Of a DNA stretch of 64,000 nt, positions 48,861 to 59,750 are shown in pieces. The notes below the pieces were generated by a model that saw only the letters and a program-made list of their open reading frames with translations, did no database searches and was not told the DNA's origin. Source of the DNA: Cryptomeria japonica. Its lineage: Eukaryota; Streptophyta; Pinopsida; Cupressales; Cupressaceae. The stretch's first letter is position 1; each line of letters opens with the position of its first letter. The stretch lies in assembly GCF_030272615.1 (NCBI RefSeq), contig NC_081407.1:433652730-433716729 (forward strand), given 5' to 3'. Made by a program: the position numbers and the translations under genes.

Positions 48861-49616
48861 ATGTACCTGGTTGTAGGAATTCTTTGCATTTCTCTACCCT
48901 CTAATGTTTTGGTGTTGCAAATCGATGATATAGTATTATTGGTGTCAAGTGATGTTATGTTATGCATCTGTAGGTTTTGTGGAGGTACACGCCATAGTTT
49001 GAGTGTGTTTGGTTGGATTGCATTACTGGTTCTATCTTCCTAATCAGACTTGACTATTTTTGGTTTGTGCGATAGCATATGAAGTTGAAGGTGATAATTT
49101 GGGAGTAATAGGAAGGTATGTTGAAATGGTGTAATGCTTCACACATCTTATTTCCCTTCCAAATTGCTTTAAATAATATTTTTGGGCCAACTGTTTATGC
49201 TCTACATGTTACATCTAATTAGGTCCACCTAATTGATGCATCTCTTTGTTGTAGATGATATATATGGGATGAGATCTTTTGGAGGATTGTATGAGTTGAA
49301 TAAAAAGCTATGTATGGTGTGTGATGTAAGAGAGAAGGTACACAATTGCAAATGAATAGTTTTGAAGTTGGTTTCAAATGTTTACAATAGTGAATTGTAA
49401 TCAACATTGCACAAGATGCATATTGTTGTCCTCGTTTTTTGCTATCAGAAAAACAAGATAACCCCTACACATTTTGTCGAACTTGTAGTCCATATGCTCT
49501 AAGAACATTTTTCAAGGTAGTCTTTATTCTCCCTCCTGTGTGATTTAGGACCCTCAATTATTGATTCAGAGGTTCTAGTCCTTTTTTGGGTCTTTTAAGT
49601 TAGTTTTTTGTGTTTT
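48861..49616. other. Intergenic, no gene seen
   Basis: No supported coding frame. It borders the first palindrome array. Confidence 0.35.
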
Positions 49617-49933
49617 GTGTAAATCGGGTTCACAAACCCAAATTACACCTCTTTTGTGCAAACGAGTGGAAATTGGGGTTACAAACCTGAATCACACTTC
49701 CCTTCAAAAATTTTAAGGTTTGGTGCAAATCGGGTTTATAACCTAGATTTACACCACTTCATAGCCATGTGAAACTTATGTTAGGTGTTGGTTGGTTTCA
49801 TAAACCTGAACTACACCTAAGACCGAAAAATCTAAGTCACACATGTTTCTAGTGTAAGATGGGGTTATAAACCCGACTTATTCCAAGACCTTCCCTTTGG
49901 GTGTAAGTCGGTGTCGTAACCCCATCTTACACC
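49617..49933. repeat. Palindrome array 1: six imperfect inverted repeats of about 34 bp
   Basis: Units start at about 49617, 49666, 49722, 49784, 49851 and 49900. Each has a left half like GGTGTAAATCGGGTT, a short AT-rich centre, and a right half like AACCCGATTTACACC. Halves differ between units, but pairing within a unit is partly kept. Linkers of about 14-35 bp are unrelated to each other. The same kind of unit makes up array 2 at 53116-53498. Confidence 0.85.
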
Positions 49934-51168
49934 AATGTTCATATTGTTGGTTCCCAAAAATGGACGGGTTTAAATTGCCACATAGCAGAGACCAAGTTGA
50001 TTCCTCCAAATATCTATGGAGAGCCACCTCCAACTATCAATATTCGTCAGGCTTGGACCAACTTCAACAAGGACACAAGATCCTTCTACACTTCGGGCTC
50101 TGCAAGACCGGAGAGGGTGATCCCTTCAGTGAACTTCCCGCTCTCTGCAACGATACTCAAGAATTTACTGAAAACAAAGCAGATTATCTCATAAAAGGAC
50201 TCAACATAAAAGGAGAATGATCAAGGAAGGCGAGTCCTTCAGTGATCCTCAACCTTAGGATGGAGTATGAGATGGGCAGGACATCATTCAGAAAATGCAT
50301 AAAACTTAGCAAATGATATTCTGATATTTTGAAAGATTTGTTCTGAGAAATCATAAAGAAGATAAACCAGAAACAGAAAACCTAATGAAACTTGCTAGCA
50401 AATACCATTGCCTTGCTCATTTGGGTTACAGAGTCTTTGAAAACGTTACTGAAATCCAATAAAAACTTATCTAATAGCTGGTCAAGCCCTGAACAATACT
50501 GCCTTACAATATTGTTCTGCATACAATCCTTTACCTCAACTGCTTATCAAATCCTGTTACAAGTCTTATTTCTTTGTAATCTCATTCAAGAATTTTAATT
50601 ATCTCCTTGGACTAAAACAATGAATGGAAAATTACATACATCACAACAATGCAACAAACAAATGAAACCCTTGATCCCATTTGCTTAAAAGAAAATAAAA
50701 TCACACACAGGAGAGTAAAGGTTAGGAAATATATTTGCATTAATATCATAAGCTATCTTCTATCAGATAATAGTCAACAAATTCAAGTATAGAACAACCC
50801 ACTTAAAAGAAGAAACTCATAACTATATTACTACTTTTGCTCTGCAAAATGGCATTACAGCTCCTGCTTTATCTATGACTCTCTAGAACTATATGGAACC
50901 TACCCCTGCAGAATAGACCTATTTTTACAGAGATCCTTGTCAGAAAATTCAGAACCCTAACTAATGGCCTTGATTTCCCTTTTATAAAAAACAAGGGAGC
51001 GACAAGCTTTAGGCCAAAAGACATTTGTCATCAAAACCAAGCCCTAGAGGTTGTACACAATTCTGTTACAAAATATTTCTTATCCACATGCTAGTGCTCG
51101 TGATGAGGTGGAACCAAAATCTTCAACTGATTATCGGTAGAAACAAAAACACTTGAGTCATGCCGATA
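49934..51168. other. Region between palindrome arrays, left part
   Basis: A higher-GC stretch at about 49990-50220 gives two overlapping short + strand frames, one containing PPNIYGEPPPTINIRQAW, but neither has a recognisable domain or a good start. It may be a decayed element or gene fragment. The rest to 51168 shows no coding signal. Confidence 0.3.
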
Positions 51169-51723
51169 TCACCCAGACACTTCCGGATGGACCCTTAGAT
51201 GCTTAGTCTGCTCCATAGCATTTCTCTTCCTGTAAAGGAAATCAAATTCTGACATGAAACAAGACTTTTCCACTGAATTAGAGGAAAATATCCAGCCTTT
51301 ATGTCCCAGATCAGAGAAAATAGAAAGAGGAGCTTGGGGGTAAACATGATTTGTTGAGGAGGCATTGCAGCTTCCATGTTGTTGTAGAGACGACTGGTTG
51401 CCAATCCTCACTCGAACAAATCCTTCTTTCAGCTCCTTGTGATCTCCTTCTTGGAACACTTTGCCAATGAAATACAGAGTAAGAGCAGAGGATATGTCCT
51501 GGGTGGCTTTTCCTGATAAGAAAAGGCTTTCACACCCCCTCTGACAATCCTCTGATCTTTCACAACCCCTTTGACAATGAAAAACCTCATACCAAAGAAA
51601 ACATCCATCCAGTGTCACAAAATATGCAACGACTCCATACATAGTTCTGTTCGAACACCATCCTCTCACTGATGAGGAACTGTTCTCAGAAAAATAAAGA
51701 AGTTTGCATTTGTTCCTACCCAT
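51169..51723 (-). CDS. Hypothetical protein, unrecognised
   Basis: A minus-strand frame of 184 codons starts at a true ATG (51723-51721) and ends with a stop at 51169. It is the longest ATG-started frame in the right 20 kb. The protein is Cys- and Ser-rich and has a short internal repeat (CQRGCERSEDCQRGCES). No signal peptide, membrane segment or family motif is obvious. Base composition is closer to coding than in its AT-rich surroundings, but I see no promoter. It lies between two palindrome arrays. It may be a decayed exon or chance. Confidence 0.3.
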   Translation of the reverse strand: MGRNKCKLLYFSENSSSSVRGWCSNRTMYGVVAYFVTLDGCFLWYEVFHCQRGCERSEDCQRGCESLFLSGKATQDISSALTLYFIGKVFQEGDHKELKEGFVRVRIGNQSSLQQHGSCNASSTNHVYPQAPLSIFSDLGHKGWIFSSNSVEKSCFMSEFDFLYRKRNAMEQTKHLRVHPEVSG

Positions 51724-53115
51724 TCTATCATCTGCCTAGTGAATTTATAATCATAATTCCTTCCAATGTGACGGTGCTAATCCATGTGAAGAATCATCAT
51801 CCTGATATCTTCTGCTCATCTTGTTAGCTATGGATTCCAACAATCATGCCCTCAACTCAAGTCGCCATCATTTTCTAGGCCATCACTTCATTGCCACCTG
51901 CATGTGTTCACTTCATGTGAATGATTTTATTATGTTCTTATTCCTTTCTCAGTGTACAGTCTCTTGCTTCAAGATTCCTATCAACAAGCAAATCTATGAA
52001 TTTATCAGAGAACACGTGATCCATCATATCAAAACCTGAAGCTTTTATTGATCCTTTCATATCTCTGAGATATCATCTTTGACTATCTAATCAATCCTGA
52101 GACAAGTCTGTATTCCTGTTCATCTTACTTCTCCCCCGCAAGCTATGACCGGTGCCTCCAAAATCCCTCCTAATTTCATATTTGAAACTCAACTGCAGAT
52201 CCTACCCAATTTGGAAAATCTAACGATCATTGCTTGTCGACACAACATTTGACTTTCCATCTATATCCGCGGACCCACAAAACCATGACTAATTAGTGCC
52301 ATATCATCTTTCAACCAAACTCTGTCAGTGGCCCCACCGTAGGTCTTCTTGGTCAACCCGGGATACATGGCATCATCTCGTGATGCTGTAGTCCATAACT
52401 TCCTTGCAACTTCCATCATCAGGATACACAGGCTGTCAGATTTGTTCACACTTTACTACTTTGCATAATGCCTGTTAACTCCTCTAGAATTAAAAATCGG
52501 GCACTTTTTACCTTAGGACATAACATTTCCGTTCATTTTAGACATGTACCAATTGATAGGACTATTAGTAAACCAACCTTTACCACCCAAGAACCGGTAA
52601 CACAATGCTTCGACCGGCTATACTGCCAACCTTGTTGGTTTCCACTGAAGACATGTGGCATCATCTCGCGATGTCGCGGTCTTTATAATCCTTGCACTTT
52701 TGATCACGAGGAAGCATGGACCGTTGGATTCATTATGTCTTTAGCAACCAGTCGAAATATTTAGGACTTTCAAACTTAGGAAAATTATGGGCACGGGAAC
52801 AAATATTTTAAAGGGAGACCGGTCATAGGAAAATCATATTTCATAAACCGGTCTAACACAATTTAACACTTAGGGAACAAAATGGCCCCGCCCATGGTAA
52901 ACAACCCTTGGATTTAAGTGGGAAAAAGGTAACAATGCGATATATCAATGCTAGGGTTTTCCTTACAAAACATAAGAAACTTTGATAAACCCTAAACCCT
53001 CATACCTTGTACCATTTACAGAGGATGCAACAAAACTAGAAAATCAAAATTTGAGCTCAAAAATTGAAAATTACATGCAATCAATTTTCAGAGCTATCAC
53101 ATACACAAGCAAAAT
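51724..53115. other. Region between palindrome arrays, right part
   Basis: A short segment with CATGGCATCATCTCGTGATG (52370) recurs as a diverged copy with GTGGCATCATCTCGCGATG (about 52660), roughly 295 bp away. A minus-strand frame at 52261-52449 (contains ARKLWTTASRDDAMYPGL) covers the first copy. I do not recognise it. Confidence 0.35.
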
Positions 53116-53498
53116 GGTGTATATCGGGGTTACAACCCCAATCTACACCAAGTCTCCCAGGTTCACAATGTATGTCAGGGTTATAGCCCCGACCCACACC
53201 ATTTTCTTTTTACAATTTTCCCAAGTGCTTTCATATGGTGGATGTCATGGGTATAACCTTGCCATACACTGTGGTTCCTTCCCATGATGCATGTCGGGGG
53301 TATAACCCCGACATACACCAAAATGCAGTTTTCATTTCCTTTTCTTTGATCAAGGTGTAAATCGGGCTTGTAAGCCCAATTTGCCACCATTTGGTATTGT
53401 TTGATCTCCCTAAATCAGACTTTTAAGCCCGATTTACACCATTTTATATTTTTGAGTCTCTCAAGTGCAAATTGGATTTATAAGTCCGAAATGCACTT
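53116..53498. repeat. Palindrome array 2: seven imperfect inverted repeats of about 34 bp
   Basis: Units start at about 53116, 53168, 53237, 53287, 53354, 53407 and 53463, spaced 50-69 bp. The fourth is almost perfect (ATGTCGGGG, short centre, CCCCGACAT). In the fifth the central pairs are changed on both sides together (GGGCTT and AAGCCC), a compensated change. The array lies about 370 bp upstream of a TATA box, in what looks like the U3 of an LTR. Confidence 0.85.
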
Positions 53499-53868
53499 CT
53501 TAAACCCCAATTAGCAATTTTTGGTCTTTTTTGTCTAACTTTGGGAATTCTTCAAATCCATTCCTGCAACTCTATTTCAGACATCAAATTTCATATACCG
53601 ACACTTGAGAATTTTAAAGTACGAGCTACCAAGTGAGGACATGAAGACTCAATTGGTGAAGAATGTTGGAAACAAGATGAGGCTCCAAACACTTAGTCAT
53701 TTTTATGCATCTCTAGTCTAGTGTCATTTTGTAATCTCAATTAACACCTCCAGTGTCATTTTGTATTCATGTTTTTGCATAATCTAGAATATGCACAAGT
53801 CCTAAGTCAAATAGGGCTCTTCTTTGATTTAGTCATAGTTTCCTTAGATTATCTCATTGCACCTCACC

Positions 53869-53877
53869 TATATATAT
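53869..53877 (+). promoter_or_regulatory. TATA box of a probable LTR
   Basis: TATATATAT is followed by GAGGGTGCTCATTGTA, a layout like the R-region start of plant gypsy LTRs. The borders of this LTR were not found. Confidence 0.45.
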
Positions 53878-53889
53878 GAGGGTGCTCAT

Positions 53890-54560
53890 TGTAAATTTTA
53901 TTTACCATCTTTAATCTAATGCAAGTAAACTCTACCGAAGTGAAGAGAAAAACTGAAACTTTGTGTTCGTGTTGTTGTTTTGCAAACTTGATCAAATACG
54001 AAGATATCTTTGGCATTCAAACTTTGTGTTGGATTCATTGTGTCTATGGTGAGAGCATTCTTACTAAAATCTTGTTTTGATTGAGTAAAGGTGTTGTGGA
54101 AAGATATTGTTAAAGAGTAGATAAAGTTTTGATTTGTGAACTTCGTGTCATATTTCAGCTCTTCTTACATAGAATTACTAATAGGTGAAAGATAGCATTT
54201 TGAAAACTTTGAGCTTCATTTTGTTATTTTGAGGAAACGTTAGTTGAATAGTAATAAGATAGTGTTTCATAGACTTTGTGATTTGCTTTGTTATCTTGAT
54301 AAGGAGGTGGTGATTTGAAGACTTTGAGCTTCATTTTATTATTTGAGAAAAGACTATTAAATTGTAATAGGATATCAAGATAGAGACTTTGTGCTTTCCT
54401 TTGTTATCTTAGTACATGTCGTAGGTTACAGAAGTATTTGTAAAAAGGTGGATAGGATTGTAGCGATTAAAATACTTTGAGCTTGAACACTATTTTCCCG
54501 TCCCGGAGAAGCAACAAAGGACTTTGTGCCTTTATGGAAACTTTGTTTCTCTTTATTTGT
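53890..54560 (+). repeat. Short-motif repeats downstream of the TATA box
   Basis: ACTTTGAGCTT or ACTTTGTGCTT-like words, often followed by TTTGTTATCTT, recur near 54199, 54270, 54318, 54381, 54472 and 54515. This is probably the R/U5 part of a decayed LTR grown by local duplication. No coding frame. Confidence 0.5.
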
Positions 54561-55990
54561 ATTGTTCATTAGCATGCTTTAAGTTATTTTGTAGTAACTT
54601 CAAAGTTATATTAATCATTACTGCTCCCAATTGTAACTTCTTTTTTGAAAGAATAGAAAAGAATAGCATCTGTTCTAAAAGAGAGAACAAGATGATGCAT
54701 TGTCCAAGTTTAGATTAGAATTCATAGTTAGTGTTTGTTCTAAGTATAGGAGAGTAGTAAGAAAAAGTGGGAGTCTTCCCTTATAAATTTGGAGAGATTT
54801 AATCTCGCATATTGTGGCTAAAACCACAATTTTGTAAACTTCCCCAGTTTGCAAAATTTTCAACCAACACACATCTCTTCAATTCAACATTAGTTATTCA
54901 TTGTAATTAAATTTATTGTATCTTTCCCTCAAGAAGTGGCCTTCAATGTTTTGCAAGTCCATTTTATCTTTCCCTAAAGTTGTGTGCCTTAACCTATAAG
55001 TCCAAATCAAGAGCAGTGAGCTTCCTTGGCAAAGAGCCTAAAATTCTAGATTAGATTATGTTCCAAGTCATTGGGCTAAACTCTCAATGCATCTCAATAA
55101 ATAATAATAATGGATGATAAAGTAAAAGTATAAAGTTATTTCACACCTTTTTTTTAATTCTTTGAAATAAATTTTAGTATTTTTCTAGACAAGATAATCA
55201 ACCTTATATTTTGGTGTTGATGACCTATTTTCAATAAATATAAAAAATAATTAAACAATTAAAAATATGGTTTTGAAAACTACACTTATAGATCTACAAA
55301 AAGGTATTTTTATTTTATTTTGAATATATTACTTATAAAAAGGAGTAGTTGAAATTGTTAGTGTAAATAGAGACATTATTTATCTACAAGCTTTTAGCCT
55401 ACCTAGGAGAGTCATATTCACAATAGTTAAGTCTCCATTTAAGGAATTTTTACTTTTTATCTCCTTTCATATGGTTGAGACACATGTATTCTCTTTTGAG
55501 ACACCTATTGCATGCATGCTTTGCACATGATCACACACTTGTGATATGATCATATACCTATTACACCTTTGCAGTAGCCAATTGTTCATTCCTACTTTAA
55601 TGATCTCATTGTACATTTTACACACTCTTATTTTTATATGATAGACATCCTATTGTGCATTAGTTTGTTCACTATAGGAGGTTTATTTTGTGCTTTCACA
55701 TCTTGGCTTTTCCAACATAACTTATCAAAGTATATGACTGCATAAAATTTGTGGATAAACTAATACTAGCATTCCATTCAAAGATTTTAGTGAATCCAAC
55801 CTGGTATTGAATATTATGACTACACATTCTTATTGCATTAAGGTAGTTCTATAACTTAGCACTATCATCAAAGCATCATTGATCCAAATTATTTTGTGAA
55901 TTCGAAGGACAATACCAAAAGAATGTCAGTATTGCAAACATAAAATAAACCATGTGAAAACTCCATTTTCTTCAATACATATGAAAAATC
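54561..55990. other. Intergenic, no gene seen
   Basis: AT-rich, without a supported coding frame. Confidence 0.35.
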
Positions 55991-55996
55991 CATACA

Positions 55997-56170
55997 ATCT
56001 GGGCAAACTCGTGAAAGAGATGTATGCCCTTGAATCCATCCAATTTGGGCTAACTCGTGGTAGAGATATATGCTATGACCACACAAATTAGGCAAACTCG
56101 TGAGAGAGATGTATGCTTGTGAACTCCATGAGAGATTATATAAATTGGCAAACTCGGCAAACAAGATGTA
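55997..56170. repeat. Short tandem repeats of about 45-50 bp
   Basis: Three to four diverged copies of GGGCAAACTCGTGAAAGAG followed by ATGTATGC begin near 55999, 56047, 56092 and 56145. A minus-strand frame here follows the repeat and is not a gene. Confidence 0.6.
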
Positions 56171-56544
56171 TGTCACAACTTGACAAACATGTCCTAAGAG
56201 ATGTATACCTATAACTCTTGCCTATTAGATTTGAATAGAGCTTATTTATAAACGTTCAAAGAAGTTGAAAGGTCACCACATTCATGTCCTCTTTAGAAAT
56301 TGAATGGACATCCTAAACCAAAGATTATTTTTGAATGAGGACAAAAATTGACTAAAGATTAAAATATTTCACATAATTGAATACCCCAACTTATTTATAA
56401 TCATTTGTGCCCTCTTTAGAAGCAACCTTCAAGGCAAATAATCCTCCTACTCACCGCATTGCACGCTAAGAGACTCATAGTTCTAGTAATTTTCGAGGTG
56501 AATAACATTTAGATTTACATACACACAAGCTTTAGACGGCTAGC

Positions 56545-56649
56545 CTTAAACCACACACACTAAGCAACATATTAAGTCTAGAGAATGTCAGTCAACTTGA
56601 ATATTTAGCATTTTTAATCTAAAAGTCAAATCTTAGTGTATGATTTAAG
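56545..56649. mobile_element. Small foldback element (MITE-like), copy 1
   Basis: The left arm CTTAAACCACACACACTAAG and the right arm ending GTGTATGATTTAAG are inverted copies. Between them lies AACATATTAAG and a GTCAGTCAACTTG-type middle. About 105 bp long and non-coding. Confidence 0.7.
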
Positions 56650-56826
56650 TGGACCTTAGACATGACCCAAGCCGTCAAATACATTTGTCTATTTTGTGCG
56701 TCAAATTGATGACGTGTAAAGAAAAAGTAGAACTTGCGAGGGCATCAAATTTTAACGACTACAAGAAGCATTGACGAACGTGGTGATTGAGATTAATGAG
56801 GTAGTGAATAAATTGGTGTGGCCAGT

Positions 56827-56924
56827 CTTAAACCACACACACTAAGCAACATATTAAGCCTAGAGAATGTTAGTCACCTCAGAGTGTTTAACACTTTTAA
56901 GCCTAGAAGTGTATTCTTAGTGTG
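56827..56924. mobile_element. Small foldback element, copy 2
   Basis: Same left arm and middle as copy 1 (CTTAAACCACACACACTAAG, AACATATTAAGCCTAGAGAA, GTGTTTAACACTTTTAAG). The right arm stops at CTTAGTGTG, where copy 3 begins, so the two are fused. Confidence 0.65.
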
Positions 56925-57027
56925 ACCCCACACATTAAGCAACATATTAAGCTTAGAATCGTCATTCAACTCTGAATGTTTGACACTATTAAGCCTAGAA
57001 ATATAAGCTTAATATATGTGATTTAAG
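56925..57027. mobile_element. Small foldback element, copy 3
   Basis: It begins inside the left arm (CCCCACACATTAAGCAAC) and ends with the full right arm (AGCTTAATATATGTGATTTAAG in two parts, to 57027). It is joined head to tail to copy 2. Confidence 0.65.
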
Positions 57028-57079
57028 CCGTTCCAACTGATGGAGAGAAGACGAAAAGGTTGAGAGAGGCCTGTGCAGA

Positions 57080-57720
57080 GAATAAACTGGTGATAAGAAG
57101 CTAAGGTAGAAATGTTCATGAGTAGACGGTGGAAGAAAGGTTCTTCAAATACTCCTTGAGCTCCTCTTCATTCTTTTCCATGTAGAGATTGATGTGTCCA
57201 CGTATGGTGGCTCAAAGACTATCCACAAGGTCGTTCTCTAACTGTTAACTACATTCATGGCCTCTTGGTTCTTTGCAGCGTTGTTGATCCTCCTCATGTT
57301 TGTGAAAGCCACATATGATGGAGTCATTTGATCATGCTTCCAAGCTCCACGCAGTTGTAGGTTTCCCCTAAGTCGAATTCTAAGACTTTTAATGCTTCCC
57401 CATTGTTTTGGAAGTTGTGGCGATACAACTCTGCGAGGATTTAGTGCTGGGAGTTACAGACCAAATTAGAGTATGGAAAGGAGTCCATCTCAATGAAAGT
57501 GAAGTTGGAAGATTAAGATCCGAGGCCACTGTATATTACCACTAGGGCCCTCTGCTTTTGTCTACATTGACGAGGAATCAAGTCTCCCTGAAAACTTCAC
57601 GTTTAGGCTCCCTCCTCCAATGAAAGAAATGAGATCTTGTTTGGCAATATGAAATAAGTAGTACTGTTGATTACCATTTGCTTCCAGAGCAGAAATTAAA
57701 TCATTACAACACGTGACATG
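57080..57720 (-). pseudogene. Possible decayed gene fragment, unrecognised
   Basis: Read on the minus strand, coherent peptides appear in different frames. LISALEANGNQQYYLFHIAK and ISFIGGGSLNVKFSGRLD come from about 57580-57700, and AELYRHNFQNNGEALKVLEF from about 57370-57440. They are separated by stops and frame changes. Base composition is richer in GC than the surroundings. I do not recognise the family. It may be a pseudogene or an exon fragment carried by a transposon. Confidence 0.3.
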
Positions 57721-57864
57721 CTCATTAAAGAATAGAAGAGCTTGTTCTTGGTCTTATATGGTTAAATAACATTATTCTAGAATATACTCTACCTCTTTTA
57801 TTTTACTTATAATATTTTTCTAAGTCAATTGTTAATCTATGTCATGAGGTATGTTTTGATCAGT

Positions 57865-57973
57865 CTTAAACCCCATACATTAAGTAACATATTAAGCTTA
57901 GAGAATGTCAGTCAATTTTGAGTGTTTAACACTTTTAAACCTAGAAGCCAAAGCTTAATGTGTGTGATTTAAT
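57865..57973. mobile_element. Small foldback element, copy 4
   Basis: CTTAAACCCCATACATTAAG at the left and AAGCTTAATGTGTGTGATTT at the right are inverted relatives of the arms of copies 1-3. The middle GAGTGTTTAACACTTTTAA is shared with copy 2. Confidence 0.7.
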
Positions 57974-58796
57974 TCGTCCGGTATGTTCCTCATAATATTT
58001 ACTATTCCTTTTACTTTATTCATGATAATAAACCTTACACAATCTTGATTGGTGATAACTCCTTCAGTATTGTCAAGCTATTATATCTCATATTCCTCTT
58101 ATCCCTTATCACAACCCTCTTCTTATCTTATTGTTATCTTTATTATTCTTCATCCCCTTCTTAAAATTATACTATTCTTTATTCTTCTCATAAATCATTG
58201 TATTTTAATAATAATGTTTTTTTGGGAGATGATTGAGGTTATTTCTAGATTTTAATCCTTTTTATTTAAGTGAGTACGGATTTAATATCAATGGTTGATA
58301 TTTGATTTTCCTATTTTCCCACATTAATTTGTCCAAACACTTCAAAATCAACCTCAACCTGACCTACACACCTACCACCTCTTTCCTAACTCATGTATTC
58401 ATTATCAAACTAAAACAATTCAAAGAGGTGACCCATCACTCACTTTTTCTTCTCTTTGCCTCCAAAATAATGTAGTCATGTGGATTTATTTTCTGTGTAA
58501 ATATGGATATAAAGGAAAAGGCCTTATCCCCCATGAATATAACATTCATAAGATCGTTCAATTCCAAGCATATGTTTTTAAAACTAGTATTGGATGTCAG
58601 ATCTCACATTTTAGATGTATATTTTCCCATCCTTTTTGTGCTCCTTTTTACTTCTTTCTCTATATGGTCAAATCACATTTAAATATGGATTTATTTCTTT
58701 TTGCATGTTCCCTATCATACATCATTCTTGTAGTACTCTAGATGTATGAACTTCCCATGCTACATTGATTTTCACATTCTTATTTTATATTCATAT
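57974..58796. other. Intergenic, no gene seen
   Basis: AT-rich with only short, unsupported frames. Confidence 0.35.
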
Positions 58797-59726
58797 TGTA
58801 GACACTTAAATTTGATTAATTAATTTAATCAAATTTGATCTTTTGACCACATGTATTAATTAGATAATTGACATTATTTAATTAATTATTGTTTTTCCCT
58901 TCCAATTAATTAATTAATTCTCCATGTGAAACATTTAATTAATTAATCCCTTTTGCCTTTTCTTCTATTAAATAATCTATGAGTATTTAATTCACATTCC
59001 TATTTTCTTCCAACCCCTTTTATTTGAATTTAAATATTTTAAATAATTTAATTGGAGCACATGGCTCCTAATCTTAACCTCCCATCTAACCTAACCCAGC
59101 ATCTAACTCGGGTTTCTAACTAACCCTATCCCTTCAACCAACCTTATCCAAATTCTGTGCACATTCCTTATTTTAATAAATTTGGGAAAATAATCATTTT
59201 GTTTGGGTGTTTCTCTTCCAAACCGACATGTGGCTTGTACCTTCCACTTGTCATTGCTTGCCATGACACTTGCCCTCTTAGAGGACACTTGTCACTCCCT
59301 GCATTGACACTTGTCTTCAATTGAGACAAGGGGAATCTTCTCAAGCCTCCTCTTATCTCCATCAATGCTTATTTAAGCTCTCCAATTTCCTTCATTATCC
59401 ATCCACTTTCATGCTATCGTAATGTCATAATTTCATTTTGATTTCTCACATAAATCCATTTTGCATACATTTTTAGTTTAATTTTTGCATATCAAATCAT
59501 AATGGAGTGTTTTCAAACATCTTTGGAAGCATAGCATCAAGCACACATTCCAATTGAAGGACAATCAAATCAAGGAAATTGGGTTTGTGCTTTTCATTGT
59601 TTCATAATTTGCATAATTTGGTTTCTTTTCTAGCGTCCTAATCATGGGTGTAGGATCGATGATTGTGTAGTTTTAGGTTGTCGTTTGCATTTTTAATCTT
59701 TTTATCTTGCCCAATTTTTGCTCACA
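58797..59726 (+). repeat. LTR of a gypsy-type element
   Basis: It begins TGTAGACACTTAAATTTG and ends TTTTTGCTCACA. U3 is rich in AATTAATT words, as in the Tat LTR at 13501. A TATA-like TTATTTAAG lies near 59368, about 360 bp before the end. A candidate primer-binding site follows, so this looks like a 5' LTR. No gag is recognisable downstream. Confidence 0.55.
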
Positions 59727-59730
59727 TTTA

Positions 59731-59750
59731 TGGCATGCCTGGTGGGACCC
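59731..59750 (+). promoter_or_regulatory. Candidate primer-binding site
   Basis: TGGCATGCCTGGTGGGACCC begins with the TGG required to pair with a tRNA CCA end and lies four bases after the LTR. I cannot match it to a specific tRNA, so it is tentative. Confidence 0.35.

Noticed and set aside
49617-49933. Palindrome array read as a CRISPR or as a row of terminators
   Set aside because: Units vary too much for CRISPR repeats, no operons or bacterial genes are present, and T-runs do not follow the stems.
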